This document shows, in pieces, positions 51,101 to 61,900 of a DNA stretch of 64,000 nt; the stretch's first letter is position 1; every line of letters starts with the position of its first letter. Source of the DNA: Pomacea canaliculata (Eukaryota > Mollusca > Gastropoda > Architaenioglossa > Ampullariidae); NCBI RefSeq assembly GCF_003073045.1, contig NC_037595.1, positions 14,172,252 through 14,236,251 on the forward strand, in the 5' to 3' direction. The notes below the pieces were generated by a model. The model had not been told where the DNA came from. It did not search any database and saw only the letters and a program-made list of their open reading frames with translations. A program made the position numbers and the translations under genes.

Positions 51101-54100
51101 AAATTATTTATCAAACATCAACACCTACAACATCATTTTTATAGTCGTAGCTGTCTTCACTGTCTGATCCTATCTTGACAGCACTCTGTTTTATTAGCAG
51201 TCTATCTTCAGGATCTGATTCCTGCAAATACCAAAATATAGAGGAAAAAAAATTACAAAATGTAAAACCACCTCAAAATTGAAAATAAAATGTATGCACA
51301 CACACACACATTTATATCGATATCCTTTTGTGTCAAGTATTCTATTGCATTCAATCCCGTTTTGGGACTTCTATACTGTCTCTCTGAGAAACATTTCAAT
51401 GAAAGTAAAAGGCAATTGAAATCTCACCACATAAACAAGTGCACCCTCTCTCCCGCTTGCGTATTTGCCTCTTAAACTTTTCTGCAAGAAATAAAACAGT
51501 TCATACTGCATCTATGCAAATGATGAGAAAAGGACGTGACAGATCTGGATACTCAACATATAATGCCTGGATTTACAACCAAGAACTCCATCTTATTACT
51601 TTCTACTGCTTTATGGAATGATGTCTTCTAGGAAGGTAAACTCTATGCAATGGCTGGTTGAATAAATAGGTCATGAAAACATGAAACTCCTAAGCATTTT
51701 AGCTTGTACAATCTTTTTTTATTTCAATAGAGCAGTTTTGCTTTAATGCATGAAGAGTGTGTTTAGTCTTAACTTTTCTTTAAAAATAAAAAGTTTGCTT
51801 AATCTTCCTATAAAGGTTAACAGTAGGCGGTCATCTGTTATCTACCTCATGAGCTGGTAGAGAGCTGAACCAGTTATTCCTGCTTATACAAATTTTATCA
51901 GCTCTTTTGTACAACTATATGCTGGAGTGTTGCTAAGGCAGGAGGTCAACTTTGCACACAAAAATGGCTTTTCACCATTCCACAATCCTTTATTATTAAC
52001 ACAAAACTGAAGTATATTTTTAAGCCATTACATATAATCATTTAAACAAATGAAATACAAAAGGTATTTTTAATTAATGGTTGTATAGCCCCTTTGGACC
52101 TTACTATCCACCTTCTACAAAGCAAAAACAGCAACCACCTTTAGGTACACCCAAGGTAAGCCTAAGTCAGAGACTTGCATTAAAAATCCATTAAATTCCC
52201 CTCCAAACGGATTATAAATAAAATAATGTACACATACCTCATCATCATCCTCATTATCATATTCATTTGAATACACAGGTAGACTCATGCTACTAGTAAG
52301 ATTAAAGCTGCGTGACTTCACAGATCCTGTAGTGGTATTAAGACTGCTAGCCACCTGTATCAATGAACGAAATTGATGAAAGTTATGACTATGCAGCTGA
52401 TTCACACTGTGGCCACATGTTCATCATATAAACTTAGCTTTTAATGACAAAAACAATCTTGTTACATCAATACTCCACAGATAAGAATTACTTGTTGTAC
52501 TCTCAGTAATGAATAATTTTACATGCACTCCTCAACTAGTGATAATGGTGTTATATAATGCTACTGGAGACCCAGTACATCAGAACAGTTTGTAATAATT
52601 AATATTGTAAAAATAAATTTGCTGCAAATTCAAACAAATAAATGTGTCTTTTTAAGCTCATGAATAATAGCTGATAAAGATACAGAATAAATACCTGTTG
52701 ACTGCCACCCCCAGATCCTCGCATGGCAGAAAAGCTGTCAGTTACTTTAAGAGATCCCAGTGCACCTGCCCTGTGTAAGGTTGGCGTACCTGCACTCTGC
52801 TCTGCCTTCAGCAGTCCTAGCTGCAAAGCAAAAGCATTCATCTTCATCTCTATTGCATCCTTACAATGCTATTTGCTTCTGTGTGTACATGCATGTGCAT
52901 AATTTTTCTTTGTGTGTGTCTGTTTCATCCAACAATTTCCATCTATATATTGGCCAACTCCTGATGTGACAAACAATTGTGCTGATATAAAAAATCAGTT
53001 TCATATATTTTTCATGGACCAAAATGAAACCTGAATGTGTTAGCAACACAGAATCAAATGTTTGGCACTAATCCTTATGTATGTCAGCAACAGCTTCAAA
53101 TGTTTGGTTCTAACCAAAATGAACCCTTGAAATTGAATGTGTTAGCAACAGGTTCAGTCTATGTACCTTGCCAGCAGTCGGCTCTTTTTCTTTCTTTTTC
53201 TTCAGCAAGTCATCTCTGCTCAGCTTACCTTTCTTCTTACCAGCTGAGCCTGTAAAGTTGGATTGAAAATACCAATAGAAGGTATCACATTAGAAAAATA
53301 GAATATTATAATTTGTTACAACTGAAAACATTAGATAATAAATACTCATTGTATTAAACTCTGGTCAAACTCAATGTGTTCTTCAATGATAACAGAGATA
53401 ATGATTGTTTACAAAAACCAAATCTGATGCTTAAAAAATTGGAACTATAAAAGATTGTATAAAGAACTGTATTAAACATTTAACCTTTCTTCTTGTACAA
53501 GTAAACATATTGAAGGCATTAGGTAGTTGCAAAAATACAACATACCTCCAAGGGGTCCACCTTTGTTAGAAACACACTTTCTACGCTCATCGGTTACCAT
53601 TCTGCGATAAAACTCATCACAAGGATGATCCCAAATGCTCTCACCAGTGGCAAAATTAAAGTAGTATATATGCCCATTTGGATCTTGACTGTAAGTGTAC
53701 ATAATTTTTTTAAAATGTGCTTATGTAAACCTAAAGCTTTCTATATTATTAGCAAAAGAACATTGACAATATAAGGTTTTAAGTTTTCTAAACTTAAGGA
53801 AAATCTTGTAGCTGTTCTACTTCTTGTTCTATTCAACACTTACTTGTAAAATTTTAAAAGATTATAGTATTGGTTGACAGATTCTTTGACTCAAAGAAAA
53901 CTAATAATTATTCAAAAAGCATGCTAACTTGTAAAATGTGGTATAATACTAGCAAGCATCATAGATTAAACATAAATTTTATGACCTCACATAATTACAA
54001 AAGTAACAAATACAGTACCTAAAACTAAATAAAACTCTACAATACAATATAGGAATAGGGTAACATAGGGAATCTGGAAACCTGTACAGTACACCACGAC

Positions 54101-55130
54101 TGGCAGGCCTCCTCGACAACAAGAGACCACAACCAGAAGCAGTCATCAGAAACAGTGAACAACATCAGCAGCATGACAGAGCAGCAACCTTCTCACACCT
54201 ACCATAATCCCCACCCCCCTTCTTGCCCCTTTCATCCTCCACTCTCCTAAATTCCCCCAGATCCCCATTGCTCCCTCCCCCCAGTGTGAAATTGCCTTTA
54301 AGTGGCAGCACTTTTCCTTTCTAAACACAACAACACATTCTTCCAAAAGTGCAGTAATAAATTATAAAATACTTTTAAATAATAATAGAAATCCCATACC
54401 AGGGTTTCCAGTGTTCTGGCAATGGTGCACAAATGCCTTCACGTGCAATCCATAACAAATGAGGTTCATTCTCTGGGTCAATACCCACAGTTTGGGCATA
54501 TTCAAAGATTTCTGCAGGGAAAACAAAAAGAAAAATGTTTATTAAAGTGTAAGTTGTTACATAAATTTAAATTTTTCACATATGCTCAAAAACCATGCAG
54601 TCACCTATTCACATGCATGCAGTCTCTATTACTTACACCACCATCACCACCCCCCACACACACAGGCACAAAAATACACAGCTACAATGTAAAAATGAGA
54701 AGCATTAACAAGCAAGTTCTAAATTATTGGAGCAACTTTAATGTAGGGTAGAATGTCAGATTTCTACAGTACCACCCAATATTTTGTGCTGTTCAAGTTG
54801 CAGGACAAACAACCATCAGACTGCAGACCTGACTTCTTTGCTCATATATGTTCAATATGTTATCTAAATATCAAGTTGGAGTTATGATAACCCTAATTCT
54901 AATTTCATTCATTTTATAGCACCACTGCGATATTAACTACTTGAGGTATATAACTTCTGCTAGACAGTTAAACCCACCTTCTTCCCTATAATAAACTTGA
55001 GCCAAATTTCTCAAATAATTATTTAAATAAAATGAAAACTAAAAATATTAATTTACCGCATACCTTCCTCGGTTGGAATATAGGTCTCATCATAATCTTC
55101 CTCCAAGATAATTTGATCGTTGATCATCAT
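34886..55130 (-). CDS. CEP164: CEP164 orthologue, centriole distal-appendage protein (~31 exons)
   Basis: Distal-appendage protein needed to dock the mother centriole to membrane and start ciliogenesis; in vertebrates its N-terminal WW region binds TTBK2. Exons were read one by one from the ATG at 55130 ([19 protein letters not shown], the conserved N-terminus). Summed coding length is about 3.6 kb, ~1,200 residues, somewhat shorter than human CEP164 (~1,460). Order: WW domain (residues ~53-86), basic and acidic linkers, a long Glu/Lys/Gln coiled coil, an [12 protein letters not shown] segment, a conserved helical C-region and a terminus ending near IRIRQY. Exons 9 and 12 each carry a one-base frame break, and junctions 17/18, 19/20 and 30/31 do not keep phase cleanly. 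It is divergent to CPOX. Identity is very sure; the final exon is less so. Confidence 0.93.
36519..39311 (-). CDS. CEP164: CEP164 exons 22-28: conserved C-terminal region
   Basis: Exons 39311-39283 (only 29 bp), 39121-39045, 38805-38661, 38507-38346, 37792-37660, 37335-37201 and 36584-36519; all phases agree. They encode [19 protein letters not shown], a helical [19 protein letters not shown] region, another coiled coil ([18 protein letters not shown]), an acidic [20 protein letters not shown] segment and the [12 protein letters not shown] motif near the CEP164 end. Confidence 0.88.
39915..42226 (-). CDS. CEP164: CEP164 exons 17-21: distal coiled coil
   Basis: Exons 42226-42084, 41618-41535, 41250-41182, 40734-40564 and 40150-39915. 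All encode charged helical sequence ([59 protein letters not shown]). The last exon moves into a Ser/Thr/Ala-rich linker. Junctions 17/18 and 19/20 are out of phase by one base with the best-looking splice sites, so either those sites are misplaced or single-base errors occur there. Confidence 0.82.
42606..47707 (-). CDS. CEP164: CEP164 exons 9-16: coiled-coil rod with two frame breaks
   Basis: Exons 47707-47573, 47123-46994, 46493-46396, 45948-45819, 44932-44815, 44497-44363, 43166-43005 and 42728-42606. They encode long Glu/Lys/Gln/Arg heptads (for example [19 protein letters not shown]). Exon 9 is one base too long at an A8 run (T8 on the plus strand, 47604-47611) and exon 12 one base too long near 45887-45901. 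With those two bases discounted, every junction here keeps phase. The introns hold a MITE fragment (44.1 kb) and otherwise AT-rich DNA. Confidence 0.88.
44080..44175. mobile_element. Second, shorter copy of the CAGGGCTTCTGCTTA element
   Basis: Reverse orientation relative to the copy at 6403. The 48 bp at 44128-44175 are identical to 6403-6450 in reverse complement, including the GCGTACAGTACGC palindrome; the other end (CAGGGGATTTAATC) is only loosely related. No clear target duplication. It lies in a CEP164 intron. Confidence 0.75.
50875..52820 (-). CDS. CEP164: CEP164 exons 5-8: acidic/serine-rich linker
   Basis: Exons 52820-52695, 52354-52238, 51221-51129 and 50958-50875, all phase 0. The encoded stretch is Ser/Gly-rich, then acidic ([22 protein letters not shown]), and ends [20 protein letters not shown], a segment that recurs in CEP164 homologues. 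The donor of the third exon is GTAGGT. Likely disordered and phosphorylatable; inferred from composition. Confidence 0.88.
53033..53150. repeat. Irregular tandem repeat in CEP164 intron 4
   Basis: A GAATGTGTTAGCAACA word recurs three times (once as TATGTCAGCAACA) with CAAATGTTTGG between, at 42-58 bp spacing. It keeps a plus-strand frame open by chance. Confidence 0.7.
53167..55130 (-). CDS. CEP164: CEP164 exons 1-4: N-terminus and WW domain
   Basis: Exons 55130-55064, 54511-54400, 53688-53546 and 53249-53167. Phases 1, 2, 1 and 0 at the successive junctions all fit. Exon 2 ends WKP-Cys, with the Cys split across the intron; exon 3 supplies [12 protein letters not shown] and SIWDHP. The WW tryptophans are at residues ~57 and ~79 with the central YYF aromatics, so the ligand-binding face is complete. 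Exon 4 is strongly basic ([20 protein letters not shown]), as in vertebrate CEP164. Confidence 0.95.
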
Positions 55131-55913
55131 CTTGAGAGTTTAAAGTGTCCGGAAAGCAGAAAAATTAGTCTCTGGTGTTAAATTCTCATTTTTAATTTTG
55201 CTCTCACTCTTTGTCCTTCGGTACGGACAGTCCTTTTCGAATTTTCTGGACAAGTGGATTAATACATTTCGATGATCCCTACAAGAGGCATAAGACCAAC
55301 CCAGACTGTAAGAGATCGTTACCATTACCATTAGTGGTCAACTAAATCCTATCGATGTCATGGTTGTTATCGCTGTTCAAGTACTGGAATTAGCATTAAT
55401 GATGACAGAGTCTATAGCAACAGAATTGTCTCTTCACTATCATATACAGCTGTAGATGGTAACCTTCTCATAACGTTCCGTTGAAAGTTAGTTAATCCAA
55501 GTCAGACAATGGTCTTGAAACTGCTGGCAAAAGATTAAAAGTGCTGCTGAACGCTCACATTGTGTGACGACAATTCAAGCACTTTCTCTGCAATACCAGA
55601 TTGATGTGTACATTATTATCCCCTCTGCACCTTCATGCACTGCGGTCTTTTCGTGTGGGGAATTAACCGGGAACTTGTCAGAGTTGTCTGGGCATGTTCC
55701 CTACGGCTGCTTCGCGTGACGTCATCAAAACATGTGTGGAGGACAGCCGGCCTCCCATCACGAACTTTATCAATGTTTATATGTAACATCTGCATGTTTC
55801 GAAATGTTTACATTGATGAAATGATCGAGCCATTTAGTTACATCTGCACGTTAGAATTTCTTCTACCCTGTTTCTTGACAACACATATATGTTTGCAGCG
55901 TGCAGTTGTATGT
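55131..55913. promoter_or_regulatory. CEP164 5' flank, promoter candidate
   Basis: GAGTCTATAGCAAC at 55408-55421 has the RGYAAC half of an RFX X-box, the usual switch for ciliary genes, but its left half is poor. A palindromic CRE (TGACGTCA) lies at 55717-55724. Direction and distance (280-590 bp upstream of the ATG) suit a promoter; function is inferred. Confidence 0.35.
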
Positions 55914-56441
55914 TTGTTATGATTATATAGGCTTGCATGATTTCCTTAATAAAAATTTGATATTCCTGATTCTCTAGTTTTCCGAAAATGCATGAATAGG
56001 TTCCCTTTTGATATATTTTACAATGAGCATGTGGTAAGTCCATTAAAGAGAATACCAGATGGAAAGTGGGATATTTTGCTTGTTATGATTATATAGGCTT
56101 GCATGATTTCCTTAATAAAAATTTGATATTCCTGATTCTCTAGTTTTCCGAAAATGCATGAATAGGTTCCCTTTTGATATATTTTACAATGAGCATGTGG
56201 TAAGTCCATTAAAGAGAATACCAGATGGAAAGTGGGATATTTTGGACTTGTGAAGCAGTAATTGACAGACAATTCTAAAAGATTAATTAGCTATATATAG
56301 GGAAACCTTTGGATATATTTTACAATGAGCATGTGGTAAGTCCATTAAAGAGAATACCAGATGGAAAGTGGGATATTTTGGACTTGTGAAGCAGTAATTG
56401 ACAGACAATTCTAAAAGATTAATTAGCTATATATAGGGAAA
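55914..56441. repeat. Nested tandem duplication (166-bp and 136-bp periods)
   Basis: A 166-bp unit at 55914-56079 is repeated nearly perfectly from 56080. Inside the second copy, a unit starting GATATATTTTAC at 56176 is repeated at 56312 with a 136-bp period. A ~70-bp core (GATATATTTTACAATGAGC ... GGGATATTTTG) therefore occurs three times. Two successive overlapping duplication events explain the structure. Confidence 0.93.
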
Positions 56442-58433
56442 TTAATCAAGGAGTTAAATTGTCATTATACAAAGGCATTGTGTTATTTCACTTAAAGCCA
56501 ACAAACTTTCAATATGTTGCATTGAAGAAAACTAATATGTATTAGTGTAAAGAGCAATTTGAGCTATAGCTATAGGTGATATATTTGTACTTATAATTGT
56601 GAAATACTTCCAAGGACGATCGATCGATCAGTTCTAAAGTCTCATAAAAATGTCAGTTCAGTCTTCCTATGCATTCCTAATATGTAATGTGATCTTAAAT
56701 TCTGCCAGGACTGATTGTATGCATGGTTAGTTGTATCTCACTCTGGGTCAGTAACATTTAATATGTATATGGACATAGAGTGAGCTATATACACTGATAG
56801 ATGCCAGATGCCATTTGGAAAGAAGCACCCTAAACCAATGTTAAAAAATAGGCTTGATGCACATACTGTACTTTAAGTTTCTTTTGAGTATTTGCTTTAA
56901 TTTGTGTTAGGTTGGAGAGGTATACAATTTTTGTTTTGAGACTATAAAACACAATCCTTATATGTTCTGCAAGTGGATGTAGATCGAATAAAGTCTTATT
57001 TATTTACCATTTTAAAGGAAATTTAGTTATAATCTTTAGCATAATAATTCAGTTTTACAAGGTTGAATCATCTCAATTACAACTTATTACATAAAAAATT
57101 TTACTGTGACAGTACTATAACTCTATATGTATGCTGAGAAAGCTATTGAGCAGAAACATCACGAACTTTAATTTTCGTTTTTAAAACATGATATGTGTTT
57201 TCAAGCATCAGATTGGAAACAGCTGATCGAGCGGTTACTCCGTCATCTACAACAGTCAAATTAAACTTAATCATAAGACACAGACTTCTGTTATCTCTGT
57301 AGTGGGGGACTTAGCTGCTAGAACTGTTGTATTTCCGATTTCAAAAAAAAACTTCCGGTCAAGGGAAAGGGAGCGAAAGCTGCCGCATTTGAAGTTTTGT
57401 CGCAATCAAGTGTTATTTACATTTGATTTTATTCACGTAAAGCTTACTTCAGAAATAAAATGTACATAAGTAACACATTTCTTTATAACAAACTCATCTG
57501 AAGGTCACGCCTCTGGACATGACCCCAGGAAAGGTGCAATACTGCACGTGGGCATGATTTGCATTTCTGAGGTGTCCCAATCTTTGCAGATCGCGGTGTG
57601 CGACCTCGCTTTCACACATAAAACAATTTTTAGCAAGTTAAAGCTCGAGTTTTCTTTTAGAATATCGGACTTAGTCTTCTTGTGCATCAGCGCATTTTAA
57701 AGCATACATTTAGCTAATATGAGAAAATAGCAGACGACGCCACAGACCAATTCACTTACAAGCTTAATTGTCGATAAACTCGTAAGTACTACGTTGAAAA
57801 TATTTTTTTTCAGCAACAGCCTTAACATGTCAGATAAGTGTTTTTGTATTTTGATATCCTGATAATTCTTTATTGTTGAAATGAATGCTTATATTTTACT
57901 CAGATAATAACTGGAGTGCAACCTGATCCCCGATGTTTTACTAGCTCGTACCAGTTAAAAAATAATAATATAAACCCCTGGAAATAAAGGACAGTTTAGC
58001 GCTTTTAAGTAGAACAGTACAGTTATATAAACAACATCAACAAACAAGCAAGTTGAGAAAAGATATTTAGTCACGTAGGTGATTGTAATTCTAATGAGCC
58101 ATTTTGGCATCGTATACATTTCTACATCACCTTCATTTGGAAGGGAAAAACTGAGAATCAAATTAGTGGTAAAAGGTGGACATTAAGGATTATCTTAAGT
58201 ACTAATATGTCCCAGAGAAGAAATGTTTTGTATATCGCAGTAAACATATGGGATGTTAGAGACTATGGATATTAATTATAATTAGAGGATAGTGTATGTG
58301 CATGTTGTGCTGCAAACAGTTGTATATGTTTATATAGTATGTTTACAGTCTAAAAGCAGAGATTTTATGAATTTAAAACTCAAAATGGATTACAGATCAT
58401 TCAGTCTTCATTAAGCTCCTCGAGCTTGACAGT
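56442..58433. other. CPOX upstream intergenic DNA
   Basis: AT-rich. The part near 57330-57570 is promoter-like: an ETS-type ACTTCCGGT (57351-57359), a CACGTG E-box, and an octamer ATTTGCAT (57557-57564). No coding exon recognised; a non-coding CPOX first exon could lie here. Confidence 0.4.
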
Positions 58434-58942
58434 ATGGCAGGTACAAGCAGAATCTTGACTCGCATTCTCCAGACTGCTGTACAACTTTCAGCAACAAGGT
58501 TTCATACATGCATTAGATCTAAGAGGTGAGCTAGAGTTATTGTTGTTACAGACAAAGGAACAGTTTGCAGAAGTTTCCAGATAGTGGATGTTTTACATTC
58601 ATTGCATATATGCATATACACACAAACACATATATACATATGCACACACTTAAGTAAGTGTGCAAGTATGATTCTCATACAATCAGTCTCTCTCACGTGC
58701 ATGTACATATAGCATTTGATGTCTGAAAATTGATACTGATTTGCTCCAGCAAAATATATGTACATAAGTAAATTTATTTTTCATTATATGTATATTTTTA
58801 ACTTCTGTGTGTGTGGGCGCATGTGTGTGTGTGTGCATGCACGTGCATATACAACCATCCATCTGAATGGCACAGAGTGAAGACAGTAGCATCTCTTGTT
58901 GGTTTTGGAAGTGGAGGTGCCTTCAGCTTAACCTTCTTTACT
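58434..58942 (+). CDS. CPOX: CPOX exons 1-2: mitochondrial targeting region
   Basis: Exon 1 (92 bp, phase 2 end, donor GTGAGC) encodes seven Arg/Lys and no acidic residue among 30, an amphipathic import signal. Exon 2 (67 bp) encodes [18 protein letters not shown], hydrophobic enough to act as an inner-membrane sorting segment for delivery to the intermembrane space. No in-frame upstream ATG looked better. Confidence 0.85.
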
Positions 58943-61900
58943 GTGAGTACCATCTTTTGTTTTGGTATAGTGGAACAGATGTGAAGCAAATCAGATTTAT
59001 TCATTTGTCTTCTTTATTATATTTCACACTTGCATAGCAACTGGGGGAGGTGCAAGAGGGTCAGCAGGTCCCTTAAAAAGGATACAGAGGAGGCAAGAAT
59101 GTGAACATTGTTCACTGTTGGCATAAAGTTTGACCCCCGCCCCAAAAGCTGACCATCATTATTAATAACTTGACCCTTAATTCTGATCAAGATAAAGTAA
59201 AGATTTGCCTTAAGATTATATCACTATATGACAGGATTTTTGAGTGGAAAATTGCTAAATGAAAAAGTTGCATTAAGGAGAATGGTGCATGATATTGACT
59301 TGATTTGAAAGTTAATTTCTTTCTTGTTTTAAATTGCTTTTACTTATAATTATCTTAGCAAAATAACTATTAGTTGCGCAAGAGTCTACTTGTTGGGTAA
59401 AACAAGAATACGTTTACTTTTAGACATCACGCAAAACTGAAGAGAGCATAAGGGAACAAGCAGCCAAATGGATGGCCCAGCCTCTAACAGATGTTGAAAA
59501 ACTTGAACAGGTTCTAAAGTTATTTTCTCTTTGTGCTTTTGTTATAAAAGAACTTAGTGAGCATGTGTGTGGATAGGTAGGGGTATATAGAGAGTGTGAA
59601 ATGGACTAAAAATTCCTTTTTCCTAGGAATTTTTTGTTTGGGTAAAAGGTAATTGAATTGTTTTAATTTTTAGGCAGCTCATAATCTTTTTGCTCTCAGC
59701 AGACTAATATGCTTCTTTTAATCTCTTGTGTGACCTCAAAGCTTTGAGAAAGTATGTTTAATTGTGGAGTGTGAGTTTACAAAAGTTTTTTGTGAAAATA
59801 AAAAAGGTTGCTGTGCATTTAATCAGAAAATAAGTTAGTATATTGGTAAATTTTGAAGTACCTAACTGCAGCTTATTAATATGCCTAGTTTACAGACCAA
59901 CCTGAATGGTTTGCATGTTTTGCAGATATTGGTAGATTTGTATCTGCGATCAACGAGCGGCGCTAACAATGTACTATATAACATCGGTACATCATTCACA
60001 ACATTGCCATCCATCAACACCAGACAGAGCAACAGTTCGGGTTATTCGGAGGTTGAAAGTCTGCATTTCTCGTGTTAAAGTAGCAGTTTTTCAGAACCAC
60101 GAGAAATGCAGACTGTCAGCATCCGAATAATCCAAACTGTTATTCATTCTCTCTCTCTGATTGATGTTGACTGAAGGCAAAGTGAATGGTGTGCCAACGT
60201 GACATAGTACACTGTTATCAGAGCTTGTTAATTGCAGAGGCAAATCATAGCAGATAACAAATCAATTTTGGAGGCTGAAATTTACAGGTTAATTTTATAT
60301 CTCCTATATCTACTGATATCTGAAAAAACACAAACCTTTCAGGCTAGTTTTTAAGTGAAATGTATTATAAGACTGGGCTAATGAAAGACAAGCCAGCCAG
60401 ATTGAATGACACTTTAATTAACTTATTGTCTTCTCTTCCAGAAGTCATCAGATATGCGATCCGCATGGAAGTATTGATTATGAGAATTCAGGTGAACTGC
60501 TATTCAGAAATTGATTCCTGCAACATTTTAAGGACTATAATTATATGCTTTTCAATCGAGATCGTATACATTTTTAATTAGCATGCTTTTAGTTTTTTAA
60601 ATATTTTACTTTTTAGATCCAACACAGAATTTGTTTTATGGTATATCCAGGACAAAGTGCAGGTTAAAATTTTAAGCAGTTTATTCAGTGACTGCAAATA
60701 ATTTATGATGTCCACCAGTTTCAAACACTCCTTGATTAAGTTATTATTTTAAATGAAGTAGCTTTGGCATTCTTGTATATGTTACTGAATTGTGGAAGTG
60801 TAAAATGTACAACTAAAAAAGGACTTATATACTTTTATCTTTTATTTTTTCATTTGTGAGTGTTTGATAGTATATGATGCATTGTTTTACAATGATTCAG
60901 GCAGAATTTTGTAAAGCTTTGGAAGAACAAGATGGGGAAAAAAAATTTCAAGTCGACAAATGGTATAGAAAAGAGGTAAGGTAGATTAAAATGTAAATGG
61001 TTGTCTTTGTCTGATAGCCGTAGTGCTAAGTATCTTGGGAGCTGATATCGTTGGATTATGATGGATGTTCACTCCCTGAACATATGTGTATGTCTGTTAT
61101 AAATGTTTCCATTATTTATTTTGCCATTTCATGCTTCTTTTTTTTAAACAAAGTTTTTTTTCCATATTTACTCATCCTTCTAAATTGTCATGTTTTGCCA
61201 AAAGGGTGGTGGAGGAATTACCTGTGTTCTTCAAGATGGCACCGTATTTGAAAAGGCTGGAGTTAATGTCTCAGTGGTTAGTGGGAGTCTTCCTGCAAGT
61301 GCTGCACAACAGATGCGATCAAGGTATCAGGTTATATTTAACCAGTAGTGGAGAGATTTTCTCTTGATGGCATTAAATTATGCAGTAAATTCCTAATTGT
61401 CAGTTGTAGTAATTGCCAAGGCAATGAAGATGTGTTCAATATGAAAATGTATGTAATTAAAGTATGATTCTGATTACATTGTTTATGTTACCAGATAAGT
61501 GGAAGTGTTACCATTTTTTTGTAAGAATAAATTGATAAATTAAGCTTTAACACAAGTATTGTTGTTATATGTACCCATTAGACCTTTAATTTGTATTGTA
61601 CATTAGACATGGCAATAGCTGCAGTGCTTGGTGAACTTATGTCATCAGAACTACAGACGATAAGTGCCTAAGTTTATAACCAGTGCTTTTGAGAATACTG
61701 ACTGTTAGATTGACTCAAGAATGCCCTAGATAAGAGACTGAGGCAAGAGCAGGCAAGCTTTTGGCAGGGTAAATCATGCACAGACCATATTGCTACACTG
61801 CGAATCAATATTGAACAGTACATCAAATGGCAGTCGCCACTCTACAAGACATTTGTGGATTTTGAGAAGGCTTTTGACTCCTTAGACAGGGAAACCATCT

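Noticed and set aside
53037..53255. Plus-strand frame with repeated QMFG words
   Set aside because: Lies in a CEP164 intron and across antisense exon 4; the repeat is the irregular minisatellite.
55834..56272. Two minus-strand open frames with an identical peptide
   Set aside because: They arise from the 166-bp tandem duplication; no domain, signal or splice context.
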